Shown: positions 1 through 4,779 of the stretch, piece after piece | Position numbering within the stretch: the first letter of the stretch is position 1 | Layout: each line of letters begins with the position of its first letter | Assembly: GCA_937900425.1 (NCBI GenBank) | Contig: CALCDT010000258.1 | Span: 1-8,380 of the forward strand | DNA from: an uncultured Alphaproteobacteria bacterium | GTDB taxonomy: Bacteria; Pseudomonadota; Alphaproteobacteria; Rhizobiales; Pleomorphomonadaceae | DNA length: 8,380 nt | Direction of reading: 5' to 3' | Program-made: the position numbers and the translations under genes | Notes under the pieces: model-generated | What the model was told of the DNA's origin: nothing | What the model saw: only the letters and a program-made list of their open reading frames with translations | Databases searched by the model: none

Positions 1-664
1 CCGGGCTCGTGTTGATGTGCGAGACCACCTTCGGCTTCGCCATGTCCTCGATGTCGAGGATGAACAGCCCGTGGTGCCAGTAGCTGACGTAGAGGCGGTT
101 GCCCATCCGCAGCGGGTGGTGGCAGCGCGGCGTCACCCAGTTGTCCCACGGATAGTCCTCGCCGCCGGCCTTCCACTGGCCGGGGATCCACCAGCGGCCG
201 ACCTCGGCCGGTCTGGTCGGATCGATCAGGTCGAGGATCATGACGATGTTGCCGACATAACCCTCGACGGTCGGCGAGATGTAGGCGTAGCGGCCGTCGA
301 AGTCGTAGCGGTGGACGCCGCGACCGCCGGTCAGCCACTTCGACAGCAGCTTCGGCTCGGCCGGCTTGGAGACGTCGTAGATGGCGATGCCGCCGCCGAA
401 CTCGGCCGGGCCCGACTGGCCGAGCTTCTCGTGGTTGACGATCATGATGTCGCCGTGCACCCGCACCTTGTGCGAGTGCCAGCCTTCCGGCAGGTCGAGC
501 CGCGCCAGCGTCTTCGGGTTCCTCGGGTCCGCGACGTCGACGATGGTCGTCCCCGACGGCGAGCGCATGTGCCCGATATAGAGCGTCGTCCCTTCGACCC
601 AGACCTGGCCGCCGCCGGGGCAGTCGATGTGCGAGACGAGCGAGGTGTTGAGCGAGCTTGGCAC
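1..664 (-). CDS. LVIVD-repeat beta-propeller protein, 3' end beyond window
   Basis: Seen: an open minus-strand frame of 221 codons that is still open at the left edge. It carries four spaced copies of an LVIVD-like repeat (TTIVDVADPRNPK near residues 39-51, IAIYDVSKPAEPK 93-105, IVMILDLIDPTRP 140-152, LFILDIEDMAKPK 200-212), between which lie His- and Trp-rich segments (GWHSHK, NHEK, RCHHP, YWHHG). Known: such repeats form beta-propeller blades; the family has no settled biochemical role. Start: I chose GTG at 664 because AGGG lies 8 bases upstream, but the frame stays open back to the dioxygenase stop codon, and another GTG at 712 would add 16 residues. Similarity to the family may begin just before GTG 664, so the start is uncertain. 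No signal peptide is visible at either start, which suggests a cytoplasmic protein. The gene follows the dioxygenase by 87 bases on the same strand and is probably co-transcribed with it, so a role in the same catabolic route is inferred. Confidence 0.85.
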   Translation of the reverse strand, partial: MPSSLNTSLVSHIDCPGGGQVWVEGTTLYIGHMRSPSGTTIVDVADPRNPKTLARLDLPEGWHSHKVRVHGDIMIVNHEKLGQSGPAEFGGGIAIYDVSKPAEPKLLSKWLTGGRGVHRYDFDGRYAYISPTVEGYVGNIVMILDLIDPTRPAEVGRWWIPGQWKAGGEDYPWDNWVTPRCHHPLRMGNRLYVSYWHHGLFILDIEDMAKPKVVSHINTSP

Positions 665-699
665 GATGCGGTCCCTGCTGCGGAGGGGAGGGGCTGCCG

Positions 700-721
700 C
701 CGGCGCCCGCACGGGCGCCGG
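700..721 (-). other. Perfect GC-rich hairpin between dioxygenase and LVIVD gene
   Basis: An inverted repeat with 10-base arms (CCGGCGCCCG and CGGGCGCCGG) around a 2-base centre, so the folded loop would be about 4 bases. It lies 31 bases past the dioxygenase stop codon and 35 bases before the proposed LVIVD start. No T-run follows on the minus strand, so it is not a classical intrinsic terminator. An mRNA-stabilising or processing structure that sets different expression of the two genes is possible (inference). Confidence 0.55.
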
Positions 722-744
722 CGATAGGCCTTGTTCTTGGCGGT

Positions 745-766
745 GTCCGCCTCAGACGAGGCGGAC
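745..766 (-). other. Hairpin spanning the dioxygenase stop codon
   Basis: Inverted repeat with 9-base arms (GTCCGCCTC and GAGGCGGAC) and the 4-base loop AGAC on the plus strand. The arms include the last codons and the TGA of the bicupin gene. With the hairpin at 700-721 it forms a tandem pair within about 70 bases. There is no downstream T-run, so a Rho-independent terminator is unlikely; protection of the upstream message from 3' decay is a plausible role. Confidence 0.5.
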
Positions 767-1903
767 GAGATCGCCGGCGGCGTCGCGGCCCCACTTCTTG
801 TAGAGGCCGAAAGCCTTCTGCGCCGGCTCGTCGGAGGCGACGAACAGGAACACCGGGTCCTTGTCCGAGCCGTTGACGTGCTGGCACCAGGAACCGCCGG
901 GCACCGCCAGGGTGTCGAACTGGTTCCAGACGAAGGTCTCGCCGTCGACGATCGAGTGGCCGCTGCCCTCGAACGGTGCGACGAGCAGGCTCGCCGTCTG
1001 CCGCAGCGGCAGCGTCTTCTCGCCGGGCCGCAGCATCTGCACGAAGAAGGTGATCGTCTTGAACACCGATGCGCCGGTGAGCGGGTCGATGTACTCGACC
1101 ATCAGCGACTCGTAAGGGTCGCCGTCCCAGTCCCTGTGGGCCTCGAGCAGCTCCCGCATCATCTCCCAGCGGTAGACGTACATCGGCGAGGACAGGCCTC
1201 CGCCGCGCTTGTGGTCGACGAAGCGGGGCAGCAGACCGCCGTGGCCGTAGATCCGCTGCGAATAGTCGGACGGATAGCGCGCCGTCTGGACCTTCTTCGC
1301 CACCCGCTCGCCGTTCACCTCCTCGGTGTAGTTGTGGTCGAAGTGGATGGCGTTCAGCGTCTCCACCAGCGGCAGGTCGAGGACCGAGAGGTTGATCGCC
1401 TCCTCGTCGCCGACCGTGCCGTGGTTGTGCCAGGCGTCGTTCGGCGTCAGCACCAGATCGCCGGGGCCGAAGGTGATGTCCTCGCCCTCGACGCCGGTGA
1501 AGTTGCCCTTGCCGGTGAGGCCGAAGCGGATGGCGCTCGGCGAATGCTTGTGCGGCGGCATGATCTCGTTCGGATCATTGAGCCGATAGGCGGTGTACAT
1601 CGTCGACACGGTGGCGCGCTTCGGCGCCAGCCCCGGATTGACGAGGATCAGCGAGCGGCGCTCGGAGTCGTCCATGGTGACGAGCTCGGCGGCGCGACGC
1701 AGGATCGGCTCGATGTCCTTGCGGAAGTCCCAGACGAAGGGCACCGCCTTCGGCGTGTCCATCAGCTGCCGGACTTCGTCGTGCTCGACATTGGTCGAGT
1801 TCGCCCAGAACGGGAACATGTTGCGGGCGAAGAGATCGTCGTAAAGCGACTTGAGCGCCGCTTCGCGGTTGGTCGGCGTAACGCCGTTCTGTGTCGTGGA
1901 CAT
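752..1903 (-). CDS. Bicupin ring-cleaving dioxygenase (gentisate/salicylate/1-hydroxy-2-naphthoate type)
   Basis: A 383-residue protein, close to the usual 350-390 residues of the gentisate 1,2-dioxygenase family, cytoplasmic Fe(II) enzymes that cleave the ring of mono- or dihydroxylated aromatic acids with O2. Seen: the first cupin has the HxH pair H118/H120 (PPHKH), then R126 (SAIRF), and H159/H161 in the WHNHG motif after PGD and NDA. The spacing matches the three iron-binding His of salicylate dioxygenase as I recall them (119, 121, 160). The second cupin (about 285-345) keeps the fold pattern, VPGGSW included, but has L300 and R301 where an HxH metal pair would be, as is usual for the non-metal half of this family. 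Start: ATG 1903 has a purine-rich GAGGGAGA just upstream; ATGs at 1915 and 1951 would add residues with no family character. The LVIVD gene follows. Its promoter region shares an element with the gntR promoter. The substrate cannot be told: gentisate, salicylate, 1-hydroxy-2-naphthoate and aminohydroxybenzoate enzymes all share this layout. Confidence 0.9.
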   Translation of the reverse strand: MSTTQNGVTPTNREAALKSLYDDLFARNMFPFWANSTNVEHDEVRQLMDTPKAVPFVWDFRKDIEPILRRAAELVTMDDSERRSLILVNPGLAPKRATVSTMYTAYRLNDPNEIMPPHKHSPSAIRFGLTGKGNFTGVEGEDITFGPGDLVLTPNDAWHNHGTVGDEEAINLSVLDLPLVETLNAIHFDHNYTEEVNGERVAKKVQTARYPSDYSQRIYGHGGLLPRFVDHKRGGGLSSPMYVYRWEMMRELLEAHRDWDGDPYESLMVEYIDPLTGASVFKTITFFVQMLRPGEKTLPLRQTASLLVAPFEGSGHSIVDGETFVWNQFDTLAVPGGSWCQHVNGSDKDPVFLFVASDEPAQKAFGLYKKWGRDAAGDLVRLV

Positions 1904-1913
1904 GCTCTCCCTC
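1904..1913 (-). promoter_or_regulatory. Ribosome binding site that decides the dioxygenase start
   Basis: On the minus strand GAGGGAGAGC runs directly into ATG 1903. The purine run GAGGGAGA favours this ATG over the two in-frame ATGs further upstream, the longest of which would put the 1927-1944 palindrome inside the coding sequence. Confidence 0.6.
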
Positions 1914-1926
1914 ATGCCGCTTCGCC

Positions 1927-1944
1927 TTGGTTCGCGAGAACCAA
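1927..1944. promoter_or_regulatory. Candidate operator, 7-base inverted repeat
   Basis: TTGGTTC and GAACCAA are exact inverse copies separated by GCGA. The site lies 23 bases upstream of the dioxygenase ATG and just downstream of the candidate -10 element, where a bound repressor would block initiation. TTGGT/ACCAA arms fit the general GGT...ACC pattern known for FadR-type GntR proteins, although the spacing here is wider than in the classical fatty-acid FadR site. Confidence 0.55.
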
Positions 1945-1950
1945 TGACCA

Positions 1951-1980
1951 ACCATAACCGCTAAAATTTCCAACCATCAA
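1951..1980 (-). promoter_or_regulatory. Candidate sigma-70 promoter of the dioxygenase gene
   Basis: On the minus strand TTGATG (1975-1980) is separated by 18 bases from TATGGT (1951-1956); each matches four of six consensus bases. The predicted start of transcription falls in or next to the 1927-1944 palindrome. The spacer contains the complement of 1965-1975, GGTTGGAAATT, which also occurs at the gntR promoter. The hexamers are weak, so the call rests mainly on position and on the shared element. Confidence 0.35.
1965..1975 (-). promoter_or_regulatory. Shared 11-base element, copy 1 (GGTTGGAAATT)
   Basis: Read on the minus strand this is GGTTGGAAATT, identical to plus-strand 3980-3990 just downstream of the candidate gntR -10. 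In both places the element is in the same orientation relative to the gene it precedes. It is a candidate binding word for the local GntR regulator, but no experiment or comparison supports that here. Confidence 0.45.
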
Positions 1981-2085
1981 GACGGATTATTGGTCGTGGT
2001 CGTCAATTCCTTCGTTTCCCCGAAGCCTCCCCGATCGTCCCGTTCTCCCCTCTCGGGCTCGTGAAGTCTAGGAATTCCGGCATCG

Positions 2086-2102
2086 CGACCATTGGGTGGT
2101 CG
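2086..2102. promoter_or_regulatory. Inverted repeat CGACCA/TGGTCG
   Basis: CGACCA and TGGTCG are exact inverse copies around TTGGG. ACCA/TGGT arms resemble FadR-type GntR half-sites. It lies about 120 bases upstream of the candidate dioxygenase promoter, so it could be an auxiliary operator or a chance dyad. Confidence 0.35.
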
Positions 2103-2110
2103 TCTAGGTT

Positions 2111-2136
2111 ATTGAAAACGCTCCGTTTCGTTCAAT
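2111..2136 (-). terminator. Possible stem-loop terminator of GMC oxidoreductase 1
   Basis: Starting 18 bases past the stop codon at 2154, outer arms ATTGAA/TTCAAT and inner arms AACG/CGTT can pair, with a 3-base bulge and a 3-base loop. On the minus strand the structure ends in TTTTCAAT, with only a short T-run inside the stem. It is weak as a Rho-independent terminator, but it is the only stem-loop found close to the end of this gene. Confidence 0.25.
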
Positions 2137-2153
2137 CTCGACCATTTCCACCG

Positions 2154-3803
2154 TCACGCTGCCGCTGCGGTCTCTGCGACAGGGTCGGCCGGAGAGAGCG
2201 CGGCGCGACCGCGGATGAGGTCGGCGGCCTTCTCAGCGATCATCACCACGGCTGCGTTGATGTTGCCCGACGGCAGGTCGGGCATCACCGACGCGTCGAC
2301 GACGCGCAGTCCGTCGACGCCGCGCACCTTGAGGTCCGGCCCGACCACCGCGTCGGCGTCGGTTCCCATCCGGCACGTGCCGGCGGGGTGGTGGACGGTG
2401 ATCGAGGTCGCGCGGATGTGCGCGTCGATGTCCGCATCGCTGGTCTTGCCCCCGCCCGGCGCGATCTCCGCGGCGACATAGGGCACCATCGCCGACTGAG
2501 CCGCGATGTCGCGGGCGATCTTCACGCCGTCGCGCAGCGTCCGCCAGTCGCGCTCCGAGGCGAGGAAGTTCTGGTGGATGCGCGGCGCCGCCGTCGGATC
2601 GGCCGAGGCGATGCGGACGCGGCCGCGGCTCTCCGGGTGCAGCATGACGATGCGCGTGGCGAAGCCGTCGGGGAACGGCGCCTTGAACGGCGGCAGATAG
2701 GGCCAGGCGCCCAGCGGCGCCGCCGTGAACAGGTACTGCAGGTCCGGCACGTCCGATCCCGGCTGGGTCCGGAGGAAGCCGGTGATGCCGCCCGGCACGT
2801 CGGCGGCGAAACCCTTGCCGAAGGCGTAGGCCTGGACGAGCGCCGGACCGATGCGGTCGAGCCGCATCATCCGGTGGAACGGTCCGGGTTCCTTGCGCCG
2901 GTACATGAGGATCACCGAGACGTGGTCCTGCAGGTTGGCGCCGACCCCCGGCAGCGGCACCGCGACCGGAATGCCGTGCCGGCCGAGCTCGGCCGGATCG
3001 CCGATGCCGGACAGCATCAATAGCTGCGGCGAGTTGATGACGCCGCCGGCGAGGATCACCTCGCGCTCGGCGCGGATCACGTGCCGCTCGCCGCCGCGGA
3101 CCGTCTCGATGCCGGTGGCGCGCCCACTCTCGAGCGTCACCCGGGTGACCAGCGTATTGACGGCGACGCTCAGGTTCGGCCGGCGCATGGCCGGCCGCAG
3201 ATAGGCCGTCGCGGCCGAGCAGCGGCGCCCATCGCGGATCGTCATCTGCAGGCGGCCGAAGCCTTCCTGCCGGGCGCCGTTGTAGTCGTCGGTCCAGCCG
3301 AAGCCGGCCGTCTGCGCCGCCTCACCGAAGGCGTCGACGAGGCTGTCCTTGTACTTGCAGGTCTGCGTGCCGAGCGGGCCGTCGCCGCCACGCCAGGCGT
3401 CGGCGCCGCCTTCCCACGTCTCCTGCCGGCGGAAGTAGGGCAGCACGTGCGCGAACGACCAGTCGGGCAGGCCGCTCTCGGCCCAGCGGTCGTAGTCGCG
3501 CCGGTTGCCGCGGACATAGGCCATGGCGTTCGTCGACGACGAGCCGCCGACGACCTTGCCGCGGGCGCATTCGACGGCGCGGCCGCCGACATTCTCCTCC
3601 GGCTCGCAGAAGTACATCCAGTCGTGGAGTCGCTTCTGCAGGATCTTTCCCCAACCGAGGGGGATGTGGATCCACGGGTCCCGGTCCCATCCGCCCGCCT
3701 CGACGACGAGCACGCGTACCGCCGGATCCTCGCTCAGCCGGGCGGCGAGCGTGCAGCCGGCGGAGCCGGCACCGACGAGGACGTAGTCGTAGGCCTCACG
3801 CAT
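2154..3803 (-). CDS. GMC-family FAD-dependent oxidoreductase 1 (choline-dehydrogenase-like, His/Asn pair)
   Basis: A 549-residue flavoprotein, near the 530-560 residues usual for bacterial BetA/AlkJ-like GMC dehydrogenases, which oxidise alcohols to aldehydes. Seen: the FAD dinucleotide motif GAGSAG at 11-16 followed by the acidic E35; the first GMC signature around 82-105 (GKVVGGSSSTNAM); the second around 253-268 (SPQLLMLSGIG); the C-terminal active site with H472 (HHPAGTCRMG) and N516 (GNINAAVVMIAEKAADLI). A His/Asn pair is what choline oxidase and dehydrogenase use, against His/His in glucose oxidase. There is no signal peptide or membrane anchor; an Ala-rich tail follows residue 530. Start: ATG 3803 has GGAG 6 bases upstream, and the protein opens directly into the FAD strand. 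It is divergent from gntR across a control region and lies upstream of the dioxygenase, so a hydroxymethyl or side-chain alcohol of the pathway substrate is a reasonable but unproven target. Choline itself is not supported by context. Confidence 0.9.
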   Translation of the reverse strand: MREAYDYVLVGAGSAGCTLAARLSEDPAVRVLVVEAGGWDRDPWIHIPLGWGKILQKRLHDWMYFCEPEENVGGRAVECARGKVVGGSSSTNAMAYVRGNRRDYDRWAESGLPDWSFAHVLPYFRRQETWEGGADAWRGGDGPLGTQTCKYKDSLVDAFGEAAQTAGFGWTDDYNGARQEGFGRLQMTIRDGRRCSAATAYLRPAMRRPNLSVAVNTLVTRVTLESGRATGIETVRGGERHVIRAEREVILAGGVINSPQLLMLSGIGDPAELGRHGIPVAVPLPGVGANLQDHVSVILMYRRKEPGPFHRMMRLDRIGPALVQAYAFGKGFAADVPGGITGFLRTQPGSDVPDLQYLFTAAPLGAWPYLPPFKAPFPDGFATRIVMLHPESRGRVRIASADPTAAPRIHQNFLASERDWRTLRDGVKIARDIAAQSAMVPYVAAEIAPGGGKTSDADIDAHIRATSITVHHPAGTCRMGTDADAVVGPDLKVRGVDGLRVVDASVMPDLPSGNINAAVVMIAEKAADLIRGRAALSPADPVAETAAAA

Positions 3804-3877
3804 CGGTCACTCCGGAGGCACGCAGGGCCGGTGTCGGCCGATCGCTGTGGCCGGTGCTCGGAACAAATTGGTTATCC

Positions 3878-3893
3878 ATTGGTCAGAACCGAA
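3878..3893 (+). repeat. Direct repeat in the control region, copy 1
   Basis: ATTGGTCAGAACCGAA here and ATTGGTTAGAGCCGAA at 3988-4003 agree at 14 of 16 bases, 110 bases apart. This copy also contains the dyad GGT-CAGA-ACC. Two near-identical sites in a divergent promoter suggest paired operators, perhaps allowing DNA looping (inference). Confidence 0.5.
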
Positions 3894-3904
3894 AGCCCGT
3901 TGAA

Positions 3905-3923
3905 CCGGCAGATATCGTGCCGG
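3905..3923. promoter_or_regulatory. Inverted repeat CCGGCA/TGCCGG
   Basis: Exact 6-base arms around GATATCG, between the two ATTGGT repeats. It could be a binding site for a second regulator or a chance dyad in GC-rich DNA; its arms differ from the TTGGT-type sites. Confidence 0.35.
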
Positions 3924-3948
3924 CAAGTCGAGCATCGGGGCCCGGCGC

Positions 3949-3978
3949 TTGTCAACCACCAAGTAGTGGAGCTATATT
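3949..3978 (+). promoter_or_regulatory. Candidate sigma-70 promoter of gntR and GMC oxidoreductase 2
   Basis: TTGTCA (3949-3954) and TATATT (3973-3978) each match five of six consensus bases, with an 18-base spacer that contains CCAC/GTGG arms. This is the best promoter match I found in the window. Transcription would begin close to 3985, inside the GGTTGGAAATTGGTTA element, a typical place for negative autoregulation. Confidence 0.5.
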
Positions 3979-3979
3979 C

Positions 3980-3995
3980 GGTTGGAAATTGGTTA
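3980..3995 (+). promoter_or_regulatory. Shared element, copy 2, with TTGGTTA half-site
   Basis: GGTTGGAAATTGGTTA directly follows the candidate -10. Its first 11 bases are identical to the minus strand at 1965-1975 upstream of the dioxygenase. The 10-base word AAATTGGTTA (3986-3995) recurs exactly at 3865-3874. It also overlaps the second copy of the 16-base direct repeat (3988-4003). Confidence 0.5.
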
Positions 3996-4003
3996 GAGCC
4001 GAA
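3988..4003 (+). repeat. Direct repeat in the control region, copy 2
   Basis: ATTGGTTAGAGCCGAA, matching 3878-3893 at 14 of 16 bases. It starts inside the shared promoter element and ends inside the left arm of the leader hairpin, so protein binding and hairpin formation here involve overlapping bases. Confidence 0.5.
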
Positions 4004-4019
4004 GCGCGGGCGCTTCGGC
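3998..4019 (+). other. Perfect hairpin in the gntR leader
   Basis: Arms GCCGAAGCGC and GCGCTTCGGC, exact inverse copies with a 2-base centre. It lies downstream of the predicted transcription start and just before the weak GGGAG ribosome site (4024-4028), so it would form in the 5' leader of the gntR message and could affect translation or stability. Confidence 0.5.
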
Positions 4020-4041
4020 CGGCGGGAGCAAGCGGGCGCGC

Positions 4042-4716
4042 ATGGACGGATCCTTGGTCGCCGACGAGTCGGAGGTTTCGCGCATCGTTTCCGCGGTCCG
4101 CGAGATACTCGCTCAGGGTTCCGAGATCCCGTCCGAGCGGGCATTGGCGGAGCAGCTCGGCGTCAAGCGTCACCGGCTGCGCCAGGCGCTCGAACAGATG
4201 CGCGCCGCCGGCGAGATCGGCAAGGCGAAGGCCGGCCGGCGTGCCGCGAGCCCGCCGGCGCCGCGGGGCGAGGATCTCGCCCGCGGCACCAATCCGGTCG
4301 AGGTCATCGAACTGCGGATGATGATCGAGCCGGTGCTGGCGCGGCTGGCGGCCCTGCGTGCCTCGCCGGCCGAGATCTCGCGGATCGTGCAGGCCTCGTC
4401 GACGCCCCCCGGCGCGAGCTACGGCGGCGCCGATCTTGCCTGCCACCAGGCGGTGGCGGCTGGCGCCCGCAACGGTCTCGCCGTCGAGTTCTATCGCCTG
4501 CTCCGTCAGGTCGGCACCGACGCTCGGGTCCGTCTGGCCGGCGAGACGACGACGTGCCCGACCCGCCTCGCCCGCCGCGACGGCGAGCACCGTGCCATCG
4601 CCGAGGCGATCGCCGGGCGCGATCCCGACGCCGCCGAGCAGGCGATGCGTTCGCACCTCGCCGCCGTGCAGCGGATGATCATCGAGCGCCTCAGTCCGGG
4701 CCTCAACGCCGCCTGA
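4042..4716 (+). CDS. GntR-family transcriptional regulator, FCD (FadR) type
   Basis: A 224-residue DNA-binding regulator. Seen: an N-terminal winged helix-turn-helix at about 10-60 with the hallmark PSERALAEQLGV (30-41); an Ala/Pro/Arg-rich linker at about 61-84; an all-helical FCD ligand-binding domain at about 86-215 with ELRMMIEP, and D131, H135 (DLACH), H183 (GEHRAIAEAI) and H205 (RSHL) in the places that bind a metal ion and a carboxylate effector in this family. Odd: the usual G-x-x-x-PG-x-x-L stretch before PSER is shortened to AQGSEI, and the recognition helix reads KRHRLRQALEQM instead of the common SRTPVREAL form, so its operator may differ from the textbook one. Start: ATG 4042; the nearest purine-rich site, GGGAG at 4024-4028, is 13 bases away, longer than usual. 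It is divergent from GMC oxidoreductase 1 and followed by GMC oxidoreductase 2 after 63 bases. Probably a local, metabolite-responsive repressor; the effector is unknown. Confidence 0.88.
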   Translation: MDGSLVADESEVSRIVSAVREILAQGSEIPSERALAEQLGVKRHRLRQALEQMRAAGEIGKAKAGRRAASPPAPRGEDLARGTNPVEVIELRMMIEPVLARLAALRASPAEISRIVQASSTPPGASYGGADLACHQAVAAGARNGLAVEFYRLLRQVGTDARVRLAGETTTCPTRLARRDGEHRAIAEAIAGRDPDAAEQAMRSHLAAVQRMIIERLSPGLNAA

Positions 4717-4779
4717 GCCGGTCGCGGGCGTTTTCCCGCCTCGATCCTCGCGCCCTCCGCAGCCACGCAACGACTGCCA

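Larger units (their letters stand above)
1904..2153. promoter_or_regulatory. Non-coding control region between GMC oxidoreductase 1 and the dioxygenase
   Basis: 250 bases with no convincing gene, more AT-rich than its surroundings. It holds a candidate promoter for the dioxygenase (1951-1980), a perfect palindrome (1927-1944), further ACCA/TGGT half-sites (TGACCAACCATAACC at 1945-1959, CCAACCAT at 1971-1978, ATTGGTCGTGGTCG at 1989-2002), a second dyad at 2086-2102 and a stem-loop near the end of the upstream gene (2111-2136). The density of GGT/ACC words resembles sites bound by FadR-subfamily GntR regulators, and such a regulator is encoded in this window. It suggests that the dioxygenase unit has its own regulated promoter rather than reading through from the GMC gene. 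Confidence 0.6.
3804..4041. promoter_or_regulatory. Divergent control region between GMC oxidoreductase 1 and gntR
   Basis: 238 bases without a gene. From the left it holds the GMC ribosome site (GGAG at 3810-3813), a small GGCCG/CGGCC hairpin (3826-3839), an AT-richer block with two TTGGTYA words (3868-3874 and 3879-3885, eleven bases apart, about one helical turn), a CCGGCA/TGCCGG dyad (3905-3923), a good plus-strand promoter (3949-3978), the shared element (3980-3990) and a hairpin in the gntR leader (3998-4019). No equally good promoter is visible for the minus-strand GMC gene, although TTGACA is present on the minus strand at 3950-3955. The arrangement fits an autoregulated gntR with a divergent target. 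Confidence 0.7.

Noticed and set aside
700..766. Intrinsic terminator after the dioxygenase
   Set aside because: The hairpins are strong, but neither is followed by a T-run on the minus strand, and the downstream LVIVD gene is closely spaced, so true termination is unlikely.
1904..1951. Dioxygenase start at ATG 1951
   Set aside because: The added residues have no family similarity and would place the palindrome and part of the promoter inside the gene; ATG 1903 has the better ribosome site.
17..1957. Long plus-strand open frames at 17-727 and 731-1957
   Set aside because: They lie opposite the LVIVD and dioxygenase genes, have Arg/Val/Ala/Asp-rich low-complexity translations with no motif, and are the mirror frames expected in high-GC DNA.
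2061..3023. Plus-strand open frame inside GMC oxidoreductase 1
   Set aside because: It is antisense to a gene with all GMC motifs intact, and its translation is rich in Arg, Asp and His without any recognisable domain.
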